From contig JAHDEQ010000235.1 in NCBI GenBank assembly GCA_020628755.1, positions 1 to 6,097 of the forward strand: a DNA stretch of 6,097 bases. Direction: 5' to 3'. The notes under the pieces are model-generated. The model was not told where the DNA came from and made no database searches. It saw only the letters and a list, made by a program, of their open reading frames with translations. This document shows positions 1 to 5,010 of this stretch, one piece after another. The stretch's first letter is position 1. Each line of letters begins with the position of its first letter. The translations under genes and the position numbers were made by a program. Source of the stretch: Saprospiraceae bacterium. Its GTDB lineage: Bacteria; Bacteroidota; Bacteroidia; Chitinophagales; Saprospiraceae.

Positions 1-1187
1 AAACTTTCGAACGGAATAAGCCTCACCTCAATGTAGGTACTATTGGTCACGTTGACCACGGTAAGACTACGCTTACAGCGGCCATCACGTATGTATTGGC
101 TGAGCAAGGTCTCGCTGAAAAATCTGATTACGACGCAATTGACGGTGCTCCTGAAGAGCGCGAGCGTGGTATTACCATTAATACAGCGCACGTTGAGTAC
201 GAAACAGAAAATCGTCACTATGCGCACGTTGACTGTCCTGGTCACGCGGATTATGTAAAGAATATGGTAACGGGTGCCGCTCAAATGGACGGTGCAATCC
301 TAGTTGTTGCAGCAACTGATGGTCCTATGCCTCAGACTCGTGAGCACATCCTTTTGGCTCGTCAGGTAGGTGTACCAAAGATTGTTGTATTCATGAATAA
401 AGTTGATTTGGTTGACGACGAAGAGATGTTAGAGTTAGTTGAGATGGAAGTTCGTGAACTTTTGGATCAATATGAATTTGATGGCGATAATTCTTCTGTT
501 ATTCAAGGTTCTGCTTTGAAAGCTTTAGAAGGAGACGCTGCTGGTACTAAAGCTATCATGGATTTGATGGCAGCTGTAGATGCTGACATTCCTGAGCCAG
601 TACGTTTGGTAGATCAACCTTTCTTGATGCCTATCGAGGATGTTTTCTCTATTACAGGTCGTGGTACAGTAGCAACTGGTCGTATCGAGCGTGGTGTTAT
701 CAATACTGGTGATGCTGTTGAGATTATTGGAATGCAAAAAGAAGGCGAAAAAGCTTTGACTTCTACAGTTACAGGAGTTGAGATGTTCCGTAAAATCTTA
801 GCAAGAGGGGAAGCTGGTGACAACGCTGGTTTGTTACTTCGTGGTATAGATAAAAATGACATTCGTCGTGGTATGGTTATCTGTGCTCCTGGTTCAGTAA
901 AGCCACATACACACTTCAAATGTGAGGTTTATGTTTTAGGTAAAGATGAAGGTGGTCGTCACACACCATTTTTCAACGGATACCGTCCTCAATTTTATTT
1001 CCGTACAACTGACGTAACAGGTGATGTTAATTTGCCAGATGGTGTTGAAATGGTAATGCCTGGTGATAACGTTACTTTAGAAGTAAAATTAATCAATGCC
1101 ATTGCAATGGAAAAAGGTTTACGCTTTGCGATTCGTGAAGGCGGCCGTACAGTAGGTGCAGGTCAGGTAACTGAAATCCTTGCATAG
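1..1187 (+). CDS. tuf: Elongation factor Tu (EF-Tu), 5'-truncated
   Basis: GTPase that brings aminoacyl-tRNA to the ribosomal A site in the cytoplasm. The first complete codon is at base 3 (TFERNKPHLNVGTIGHVDHG...). By comparison with E. coli EF-Tu about four residues including Met lie outside the window. 394 residues are visible, ending in TEILA and TAG at 1185-1187. All G motifs are present, numbered from the first visible residue: GHVDHGKT (15-22, P-loop), RGITI with the switch-I Thr (55-59), DCPGH (77-81), NKVD (132-135) and SALK (G5). Domains II and III follow and look intact (GRGTVATGRIERG, then PFFNGYRPQFYFRTTDVTG). A terminator-like hairpin lies 41 nt after the stop, so tuf probably ends a transcription unit. 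There is no sign of frameshift or decay. Identification is essentially certain; only the start is unseen. Confidence 0.98.
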   Translation, partial: TFERNKPHLNVGTIGHVDHGKTTLTAAITYVLAEQGLAEKSDYDAIDGAPEERERGITINTAHVEYETENRHYAHVDCPGHADYVKNMVTGAAQMDGAILVVAATDGPMPQTREHILLARQVGVPKIVVFMNKVDLVDDEEMLELVEMEVRELLDQYEFDGDNSSVIQGSALKALEGDAAGTKAIMDLMAAVDADIPEPVRLVDQPFLMPIEDVFSITGRGTVATGRIERGVINTGDAVEIIGMQKEGEKALTSTVTGVEMFRKILARGEAGDNAGLLLRGIDKNDIRRGMVICAPGSVKPHTHFKCEVYVLGKDEGGRHTPFFNGYRPQFYFRTTDVTGDVNLPDGVEMVMPGDNVTLEVKLINAIAMEKGLRFAIREGGRTVGAGQVTEILA

Positions 1188-1228
1188 TTTAGACGAAGAT
1201 ATTTATATCAAAATATACTTTTTATGCG

Positions 1229-1260
1229 AAATTAAGCACTCTGAACGAGTGCTTAATTTT
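1229..1260 (+). terminator. Probable intrinsic terminator after tuf
   Basis: A perfect 13-bp stem (AAATTAAGCACTC at 1229-1241 with its complement at 1247-1259) closes a 5-nt loop TGAAC. The 3' arm ends in TTTT, and the outer CG/CG pair (1227-1228 with 1261-1262) could add to the stem with one bulged T. The U tract lies partly inside the stem, so termination strength is uncertain. The A-run on the 5' arm would also allow function on the other strand. Its position 41 nt after the tuf stop and before tRNA-Trp suggests it separates tuf from the tRNA-secE-nusG unit. Confidence 0.72.
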
Positions 1261-1319
1261 CGTGTAAATGACCAAATGATTAATAAAAGGGAAATAACGA
1301 CTTTTTTTAATCAGATTTT

Positions 1320-1392
1320 ACGGGCGTAGCTCAGTTGGTAGAGCAGTGGTCTCCAAAACCAAAGGTCGTGGGTTCAAATCCTTCCGCCCGTG
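1320..1392 (+). tRNA. tRNA-Trp (anticodon CCA)
   Basis: A 73-nt cloverleaf folded by eye. The acceptor ACGGGCG (1320-1326) pairs fully with CGCCCGT (1385-1391). The discriminator is G1392, and A1-U72 with G73 is as in E. coli tRNA-Trp. The D stem is GCTC/GAGC with loop AGTTGGTA. The anticodon loop CTCCAAA (1351-1357) gives CCA at 1353-1355. The variable loop has 5 nt and the T loop is TTCAAAT. Two stem positions are unpaired: G1346.A1362 at the top of the anticodon stem (27-43) and T1369.T1383 in the T stem (50-64), with a neighbouring G-T wobble. The CCA tail is not encoded (GCT follows), so it must be added enzymatically. It lies 47 nt before secE and is probably co-transcribed with it. Confidence 0.96.
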
Positions 1393-1439
1393 CTAAGTCT
1401 TAAAAAAGACTATAAAATCTATAAACCAAGTAGTACAAA

Positions 1440-1631
1440 ATGGAAAATGTAAGACTATATATAAAAGAGAGTTACAATGAATTGGTAAACAAGGTGACTT
1501 GGCCTACTTGGTCGAGCTTGTTATCAAGTACACGATTGGTGATAGTTGCTTCTATAATTTTTGCACTATTCATTTTTGTGATGGATGTTATTTCCAATCA
1601 GGTAGTTGACTTATTATATAGCATACGATAG
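1440..1631 (+). CDS. secE: Preprotein translocase subunit SecE
   Basis: 63-residue inner-membrane protein that clamps SecY in the SecYEG channel. It has the short single-span form usual outside the gamma-proteobacteria. An amphipathic N-terminal helix (about residues 3-18, YIKESYNELVNKV) leads into the family hallmark TWPTW (20-24). One hydrophobic span follows at about 33-50 (LVIVASIIFALFIFVMDVI), then a short tail. ATG at 1440 is preceded by ACAAA and has no Shine-Dalgarno sequence; the length fits the family. It sits between tRNA-Trp and nusG, the classical secE-nusG pair, with 63 nt to nusG. Identification rests on the WPTW motif, topology and neighbourhood, and is secure. Confidence 0.95.
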   Translation: MENVRLYIKESYNELVNKVTWPTWSSLLSSTRLVIVASIIFALFIFVMDVISNQVVDLLYSIR

Positions 1632-1648
1632 AGAAAACGTATAAACAT

Positions 1649-1672
1649 TTTAAAGTGTGGAAACACTTTAAA
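1649..1672 (+). promoter_or_regulatory. Hairpin in the secE-nusG gap
   Basis: A perfect 10-bp inverted repeat (TTTAAAGTGT at 1649-1658, ACACTTTAAA at 1663-1672) closes the tetraloop GGAA, which fits the stable GNRA class. No U tract follows (GTACCTCC comes next), so it does not look like an intrinsic terminator. It could be an RNase processing site, an mRNA stabiliser, or a site affecting nusG translation 22 nt downstream. The structure is seen in the sequence; the role is inference. Confidence 0.6.
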
Positions 1673-1694
1673 GTACCTCCTAAATTTCTGCCGA

Positions 1695-2243
1695 ATGACT
1701 GAAGAAAAGAAATGGTATTCCTTACGGGTTATTAGTGGCAAAGAACGCAAAATCAAAGAACGGATTGAACTGGAAATCGCTCGTTCTAACTGGAAAGATT
1801 TTGTCACGCAAGTACTTGTTCCTACCGAAAAAGTATATAAAATCCGTAATGGAAAAAAAGTTATCTCAGAGCGGAACATATTACCTGGTTATATCCTAGT
1901 AGAAGCATTACCTTCTAAGTTTTCAGGAGAAATGATTACTACTATAGCTAATATTCCTAATGTAATTCATTTTTTAGGACGCAACAATCCTATCCCTATG
2001 CAACAGTCCGAAGCAAATCGTATGCTCGGTAAAGTTGACGAATCACAAGATGTTGGCGAAGCCTTAATTGAACCTTATATCGTTGGTGAGACTGTTAAGA
2101 TTATTGATGGGCCATTCAACGAATTTGTAGGTACAATACAAGAGGTAAACGAAGAGAAGAAGAAGATGAAGGTTATCGTAAAGATTTTTGGTCGTGGGGT
2201 AGAAGTAGAGCTGAACTTTATTCAGGTAGAAAAACAATCTTAA
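1695..2243 (+). CDS. nusG: Transcription termination/antitermination protein NusG
   Basis: 182-residue factor that binds the RNA polymerase clamp, suppresses pausing, and links polymerase to Rho or to ribosomal protein S10. The NGN domain covers about residues 5-110: the WYSLRVISGKE start, the central LVPTEKVYKIRNGKK stretch, and LPGYILVE at 63-70. A linker leads to the C-terminal KOW domain at about 127-180 (VGETVKIIDGPFNEFVGTI, then KIFGRGVEVEL...QVEK). Length is typical and no insertion is seen. ATG at 1695 gives the normal MTEEKKWYSLRV N-terminus. There is no Shine-Dalgarno sequence; an ACCTCC stretch, the opposite polarity, lies 14 nt upstream. It follows secE in the conserved order and precedes the rplK leader. 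Confidence 0.97.
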   Translation: MTEEKKWYSLRVISGKERKIKERIELEIARSNWKDFVTQVLVPTEKVYKIRNGKKVISERNILPGYILVEALPSKFSGEMITTIANIPNVIHFLGRNNPIPMQQSEANRMLGKVDESQDVGEALIEPYIVGETVKIIDGPFNEFVGTIQEVNEEKKKMKVIVKIFGRGVEVELNFIQVEKQS

Positions 2244-2256
2244 TTAGGAAAATGAC

Positions 2257-2291
2257 TTTGCTGTTACGGGCAATGACATTATATAAATTTA
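2257..2291 (+). promoter_or_regulatory. Candidate Bacteroidota-type promoter before rplK
   Basis: TTTG (2257-2260) and TAAATTTA (2284-2291) are 23 nt apart. The established Bacteroidota primary-sigma consensus is TTTG near -33 and TAnnTTTG near -7; the second box matches at 7 of 8 positions and the spacing is at the long end. Transcription would start near 2297, inside the 5' arm of the inverted repeat at 2292-2342. That would leave mainly the inner stem in the RNA. AT-rich DNA gives such matches by chance, so this is weak. Confidence 0.25.
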
Positions 2292-2342
2292 AACCAATAC
2301 TTAGCTCCATTTTTGTGGAATAGCTTTCCCTAAGTTTTGGTT
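2292..2342 (+). promoter_or_regulatory. Structured rplK leader, candidate r-protein autoregulatory site
   Basis: A long inverted repeat ends 24 nt before the rplK ATG. AACCAA (2292-2297) pairs with TTGGTT (2337-2342). After one T.T mismatch, ACTTAG (2299-2304) pairs with CTAAGT (2330-2335), giving 12 pairs in total. The 25-nt apical part can form TCCA/TGGA (2306-2309 with 2316-2319) around a T-rich loop, or alternatively AGCT (2303-2306) with AGCT (2322-2325), which competes with the lower stem. In E. coli, L1 represses this operon by binding mRNA near the rplK start, so an r-protein target is expected here. I did not recognise a specific L1-site consensus. The fold is seen; the regulatory role is inferred. 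Confidence 0.5.
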
Positions 2343-2366
2343 AGACTTTTCAAAATTACATCAATA

Positions 2367-2831
2367 ATGGCAAAAGAAGTTGATGGCTTTATCAAATTGC
2401 AGGTGAAAGGTGGCTCTGCCAATCCTTCGCCTCCAGTAGGTCCTGCCTTAGGTGCCAAAGGGGTAAACATCATGGAATTCTGTAAGCGTTTCAACGCTAA
2501 AACAGAAGACTCTCGTGGTAAAGTACTCCCTGTTGTAATTACGGTTTATAAGGATAAATCTTTTGATTTTGTAATCAAAACTTCTCCTGCTGCAGTTCAA
2601 TTAATGGAAGCAGCTAAGTTGAAGAAAGGTTCGTCTGTACCAAACCGTGATAAAGTAGGTACGGTTACTTGGGATCAGGTCAAAGCAATAGCCGAAGACA
2701 AAATGGCCGATCTTAATGCATTCAAGATTGAATCTGGAATGAAGATGATCGCTGGAACTGCCAGAAGTATGGGATTAGTCGTTGAAGGTACTCCACCTTG
2801 GGGCGGCAGCGCAGCTTCTGATGATGAGTAA
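2367..2831 (+). CDS. rplK: 50S ribosomal protein L11, with C-terminal extension
   Basis: 154-residue protein of the GTPase-associated centre. It binds 23S rRNA at the base of the L7/L12 stalk and is needed for stringent-response signalling. The N-terminal domain carries PPVGPALG (22-29), the proline segment linked to thiostrepton action, and GVNIMEFCKRFNA. The rRNA-binding C-terminal domain includes NRDKVGTVTWDQVKAIAEDKM and GTARSMGLVVE (130-140), where most L11 proteins end soon after. Here 14 more residues follow (141-154, GTPPWGGSAASDDE), ending acidic. ATG at 2367 gives the standard MAKEV start; an in-frame TTG at 2337 lies inside the leader hairpin and would add non-homologous residues. 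CAATA precedes ATG and there is no Shine-Dalgarno sequence. Confidence 0.97.
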   Translation: MAKEVDGFIKLQVKGGSANPSPPVGPALGAKGVNIMEFCKRFNAKTEDSRGKVLPVVITVYKDKSFDFVIKTSPAAVQLMEAAKLKKGSSVPNRDKVGTVTWDQVKAIAEDKMADLNAFKIESGMKMIAGTARSMGLVVEGTPPWGGSAASDDE

Positions 2832-2835
2832 TGAT

Positions 2836-2864
2836 TTGTTCGAAAGGTTTTGCCTTTCAAACAA
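2836..2864 (+). promoter_or_regulatory. Hairpin just after rplK
   Basis: Starting 5 nt after the rplK stop, TTGTTCGAAAGG (2836-2847) pairs with CCTTTCAAACAA (2853-2864), with one C.A mismatch (2841.2859) and loop TTTTG. It has 11 pairs over 12 positions. No T run follows, so a processing, stabilising or partial-attenuation role is likelier than strong termination. rplA lies about 100 nt downstream and is normally co-transcribed. Confidence 0.55.
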
Positions 2865-2885
2865 TACGGAAACTAATTTAAGGGA

Positions 2886-2908
2886 GTTCTTTTTTTCTTA
2901 AAAAGAAC
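2886..2908 (+). promoter_or_regulatory. Second hairpin in the rplK-rplA gap
   Basis: GTTCTTTTT (2886-2894) pairs with AAAAAGAAC (2900-2908) around loop TTCTT, a perfect but AT-rich 9-bp stem. The T run lies in the 5' arm. Read on the - strand it would also be followed by T-poor sequence, so it is not a good terminator in either direction. The function is unknown; it ends 57 nt before rplA. Confidence 0.4.
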
Positions 2909-2965
2909 GTTACTACCTAACCGAGTTTATTTCACAAATAGAAATTGACTCACAAAAAAATCAAA

Positions 2966-3658
2966 ATGGCAAAAGTTTCTAAGAAAAGAGCTGCTGTCAA
3001 TTCCAAAGTAGAAGAAGGCAAGTTGTATAGTCTTGATGATGCTATGAATTTAGTGAAACAAGTAAATACAACTAAATTTGACGCTTCTGTAGATTTGCAT
3101 ATACGTTTAGGAGTTGATCCTAAAAAAGCAGATCAAGCTCTTCGTGGTACGGTTTCTTTACCGCACGGAACAGGTAAAACTAAAACTGTAATGGTTTTGT
3201 GTACTCCTGACAAAGAAGAAGAAGCTAAAGCTGCTGGAGCAGACCACGTTGGTTTGGATGACCTAATCCAAAAAGTACAAGGTGGTTGGACAGATGTGGA
3301 TGTTGTAATTGCAATGCCACAAGTCATGGCAAAGGTCGGTCGCATTGGTCGTATTTTAGGACCTCGTGGTATTATGCCAAACCCTAAAACGGGTACGGTT
3401 ACTCCAGATGTGGCCTCTGCTGTTGCAGAAGTTAAAAAAGGTAAAATTTCTTTTAGAGTAGATAAGTATGGTATCATCCACACCTCTGTAGGTCGTGTGT
3501 CTTTTGAACCTAAAAAACTAGCAGATAATGCTATGGAAGTACTTTCTACAATAAATAAGATGAAGCCTTCTTCGGCCAAAGGTACTTACATGAAATCTAT
3601 AACGATTGCAAGTACCATGAGTCCTGGAATCAAAGTTGATACGAAATCTATTAAGTAA
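2966..3658 (+). CDS. rplA: 50S ribosomal protein L1
   Basis: 230-residue protein that binds 23S rRNA and forms the mobile L1 stalk, which moves deacylated tRNA out of the E site. In many bacteria it also represses its own rplK-rplA operon. The family signature GRIGRILGPRGIMPNPKTGTVT spans 125-146. Earlier landmarks are VDLHIRLGVDPKKADQALRGTVSLPHGTGK (43-71) and GGWTDVDVVIAMPQ. The RNA-binding C-terminal turn reads STMSPG (216-221), with Thr217 and Met218 kept; the residue that is Gly in the common TMG form is Ser here, which I believe is common in this phylum. ATG at 2966, in TCAAAATGGCA, gives the normal MAKVSKKR start; an in-frame TTG at 2945 would add seven unrelated residues. Length is normal, and rplJ follows after 19 nt. 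Confidence 0.97.
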   Translation: MAKVSKKRAAVNSKVEEGKLYSLDDAMNLVKQVNTTKFDASVDLHIRLGVDPKKADQALRGTVSLPHGTGKTKTVMVLCTPDKEEEAKAAGADHVGLDDLIQKVQGGWTDVDVVIAMPQVMAKVGRIGRILGPRGIMPNPKTGTVTPDVASAVAEVKKGKISFRVDKYGIIHTSVGRVSFEPKKLADNAMEVLSTINKMKPSSAKGTYMKSITIASTMSPGIKVDTKSIK

Positions 3659-3677
3659 ATCACAAAAAAACTAAATT

Positions 3678-4205
3678 ATGACACGTGCTGACAAAGCAAC
3701 CGCTATTGCAGAGTTGAAAGAAAAGTTTAGTAATTGTGATTTCTTTTACGTAACAGATTCTTCAACTTTAACAGTAGAACAAGTTAACAAGTTACGAGGC
3801 TTATTTTTTGAAAAAGGGATTGAGATGAAAGTCGTTAAAAATACCCTTGTCAAAAAAGCACTCGAAAATGAGCCAGAAGAAAAAGGCTACGCTAAAATCT
3901 TTGACGCACTCAAAGGTCCAACTGCCCTTCTATTTACAGATGTTGCAAATGCACCTGCTCGCGTAATCGAGGAGTTCCGTAAAGATCACGAGCGACCTAT
4001 TCTAAAGGCAGCATACATCGACACCGATGTGTTTATTGGTGATGACCAAATCAAAGCATTGGCTTCTTTGAAATCAAAAGAAGAATTGCTTGGAGAGGTG
4101 GTTACCTTATTACAATCTCCTGCTAAAAATCTTATCAGTGCACTCAAATCAGGTGGTAGTACCATCTCTGGTTTATTGAAAGCACTAGAGGAAAGAGGAG
4201 AGTAA
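3678..4205 (+). CDS. rplJ: 50S ribosomal protein L10
   Basis: 175-residue base of the ribosomal stalk. Its N-terminal domain binds 23S rRNA beside L11, and its C-terminal helix carries the L7/L12 dimers. The N-terminal part has the usual KATAIAELKEKF start, the TLTVEQVNKLRGLF helix, VVKNTLVKKAL (52-62) and GPTALLFT (80-87). Later comes the ...LASLKSKEELLGEVVTLLQSPAKNLISALKSGG region (128-160). The terminal helix 162-175 (TISGLLKALEERGE) would hold the L7/L12 dimers. Start ATG at 3678 follows CTAAATT with no Shine-Dalgarno sequence. The 19-nt gap to rplA leaves no room for a separate L10 leader here, so any control of rplJ would have to act further upstream. rplL follows after 98 nt. Confidence 0.96.
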   Translation: MTRADKATAIAELKEKFSNCDFFYVTDSSTLTVEQVNKLRGLFFEKGIEMKVVKNTLVKKALENEPEEKGYAKIFDALKGPTALLFTDVANAPARVIEEFRKDHERPILKAAYIDTDVFIGDDQIKALASLKSKEELLGEVVTLLQSPAKNLISALKSGGSTISGLLKALEERGE

Positions 4206-4232
4206 TATTATTAGTTTGGCTTCCAAGTTATT

Positions 4233-4249
4233 AGTGGTTTTTAACCACT
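4233..4249 (+). promoter_or_regulatory. Hairpin in the rplJ-rplL gap
   Basis: AGTGGTT (4233-4239) pairs with AACCACT (4243-4249) around TTT, a perfect 7-bp stem. Two further A-T pairs are possible beyond one T.T mismatch. It lies 27 nt after the rplJ stop and 54 nt before the rplL ATG. L7/L12 is needed at about four or more copies per L10, so a processing or stability element here would make sense, but this is inference. Confidence 0.45.
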
Positions 4250-4303
4250 TATTACGCCAGATATAAATTAATTTATTTCTGAAAAAATTAAAAACTGTTC
4301 AAA

Positions 4304-4681
4304 ATGGCAGATTTAAAAACACTAGCAGAATCGCTAGTAAACTTAACAGTAAAAGAAGTAAGCGAATTAGCTGACATCCTTAAAGAAGATTACGGCATCG
4401 AGCCTGCTGCAGCTGCTGTAGCTATAGCTGGTCCTGGTGGAGGTGGTGGCGGAGAAGCTGCTGCTGAAAAAACTGAATTTGATGTAATCTTAAATTCAGC
4501 AGGTGCTGCTAAACTTAAAGTTGTAAAAGAGGTCAAAGGTCTTTTAGGCGTTGGTCTTAAAGAAGCTAAAGAATTAGTTGATGGTGCTCCTGGCCCAGTG
4601 AAGCAAGGTGTACCTAAGGACGAAGCTGAATCTATCAAAGCTGCATTAGAGGCTGTTGGTGCTGATGTTGAGTTGAAATAA
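4304..4681 (+). CDS. rplL: 50S ribosomal protein L7/L12
   Basis: 125-residue acidic stalk protein, present as multiple dimers on L10, that recruits EF-Tu, EF-G and other GTPases. The N-terminal dimerisation and L10-binding helices span about 1-33 (DLKTLAESLVNLTVKEVSELADIL). The flexible Ala/Gly hinge spans about 34-55 and includes GPGGGGGGEAAAE (43-55). The globular factor-binding domain spans about 57-125, with KVVKEVKGLLGVGLKEAKELV (72-92) and the EVGADVELK-like end. ATG at 4304 sits in TCAAAATGGCA, the same context as rplA. Two stop codons in a row (TAA at 4679 and 4682) close the gene, as is common for very highly expressed genes. Length is typical. The 353-nt gap downstream separates it from rpoB. 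Confidence 0.97.
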   Translation: MADLKTLAESLVNLTVKEVSELADILKEDYGIEPAAAAVAIAGPGGGGGGEAAAEKTEFDVILNSAGAAKLKVVKEVKGLLGVGLKEAKELVDGAPGPVKQGVPKDEAESIKAALEAVGADVELK

Positions 4682-4698
4682 TAACTATTTAAGTTATT
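4680..4698 (+). terminator. Weak terminator-like hairpin at the rplL stop
   Basis: AATAACT (4680-4686) pairs with AGTTATT (4692-4698) around ATTTA, followed by TATTTTTC. The order of stem then T run is right for an intrinsic terminator, but there is only one G-C pair in seven and the stem overlaps the stop codons. Ribosomes finishing rplL would cover it. Kept as a low-confidence call. Confidence 0.25.
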
Positions 4699-4717
4699 TA
4701 TTTTTCATGCATCATTT

Positions 4718-4745
4718 CAAATATGAACTAATTAGTTCATGTTTG
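4718..4745. repeat. 28-nt dyad with an 18-bp perfect palindromic core
   Basis: The core ATGAACTAATTAGTTCAT (4723-4740) is its own reverse complement. Flanks CAAA (4718-4721) and GTTTG extend the symmetry to 28 nt, with only the T4722/G4741 pair off (a wobble in RNA). It lies 36 nt after the rplL stop. As RNA it forms an AT-rich hairpin with about 12 pairs followed by GTTTGTG, not a clean U tract. As DNA it looks like a binding site for a dimeric protein. A perfect palindrome GTGTTAACAC (4745-4754) directly adjoins it. The function is not known from sequence. Confidence 0.6.
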
Positions 4746-4815
4746 TGTTAACACCAATAGAATCTTTTAATGACAGAAAGTACAACTTCGTATTTAATAT
4801 AGATTAGATTACACG

Positions 4816-4860
4816 AGGCTTAACCAGTATTACACTACTGGTTAAGCCTATCGTTGTCTT
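4816..4860 (+). terminator. Strong hairpin between rplL and rpoB: terminator or attenuator
   Basis: A perfect 14-bp stem (AGGCTTAACCAGTA at 4816-4829 with its complement at 4836-4849) closes loop TTACAC. It is the longest uninterrupted stem in the window, with six G-C pairs. The tract after it, ATCGTTGTCTT, is only partly T-rich, which fits incomplete termination. It lies 134 nt after rplL and 185 nt before rpoB. From the E. coli precedent I favour a partial terminator letting some polymerase through to rpoB, but a full terminator plus a separate rpoB promoter would fit equally well. Confidence 0.65.
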
Positions 4861-4927
4861 ATTTCGTAGGTATATATAGCTGTGAAAACACCAATCTTAG
4901 TATTGGAAAAGTATCTACAAAAAAATA

Positions 4928-4950
4928 TTGAGCCATTTTTATGGCATCAA
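4928..4950 (+). promoter_or_regulatory. Hairpin in the rpoB leader
   Basis: TTGA-GCCAT (4928-4936) pairs with ATGGC-TCAA (4941-4950) around TTTT, nine pairs with A4946 bulged. It begins 79 nt after the 14-bp stem ends and stops 84 nt before the rpoB ATG. No T run follows. Its core CCATTTTTATGG closely resembles CCATTTTTGTGG in the rplK leader (2307-2318). The role is unknown; an rpoB leader element is possible. Confidence 0.45.
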
Positions 4951-4971
4951 ATCCTATTCCTTGGCAAGTAT

Positions 4972-5005
4972 TTTGATAAGTCCTTTTAACTTTTAGAATA
5001 TTTTG
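4972..5005 (+). promoter_or_regulatory. Weak candidate promoter for rpoB
   Basis: TTTG (4972-4975) and TATTTTG (4999-5005) are 23 nt apart. The second box is one base short of the Bacteroidota TAnnTTTG form. It would start transcription near 5012, at the edge of the hairpin just before rpoB. The match is poor and the DNA AT-rich, so this is only a place to look for a 5' end. Confidence 0.18.
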
Positions 5006-5010
5006 CTAGA

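Noticed and set aside
614..919. Open frame on the - strand inside tuf
   Set aside because: It is antisense to a highly conserved gene with strong codon bias, has no recognisable protein features, and is a shadow of tuf.
1396..1411. AGTCTT/AAGACT hairpin after tRNA-Trp as a terminator
   Set aside because: It has only six pairs, no T run after it, and secE starts 28 nt later; termination here would cut off secE from its likely transcript.
2251..2277. Direct repeat AATGAC, 21 nt apart, after nusG
   Set aside because: Two six-base copies in AT-rich DNA are not significant without further copies.
2312..2338. Promoter made of TTTG and AAGTTTTG just before rplK
   Set aside because: Both boxes lie within the inverted repeat, the second lacks the T of TA, and the spacing is short; the fold explains the sequence better.
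2337..2366. Upstream in-frame TTG start for rplK adding ten residues
   Set aside because: The added residues are unlike any L11 N-terminus, TTG lies within the leader hairpin, and ATG at 2367 gives the standard MAKEV start.
2849..2881. Promoter for rplA (TTTG, 21 nt, TAATTTAA)
   Set aside because: The second box misses TAnnTTTG at two positions and the first lies in a hairpin loop; such matches are expected by chance in AT-rich DNA.
2945..2965. Upstream in-frame TTG start for rplA
   Set aside because: It would add seven unrelated residues; ATG at 2966 gives the usual MAKVSKKR start and shares its context with rplL.
3133..3579. 148-codon open frame on the - strand inside rplA
   Set aside because: It mirrors rplA codon structure, shows no family motif, and has no supporting start signal or neighbour.
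4390..4638. Pro/Ala-rich open frame on the - strand inside rplL
   Set aside because: The Pro and Ala runs are simply the complement of the Gly/Ala hinge codons of L7/L12.
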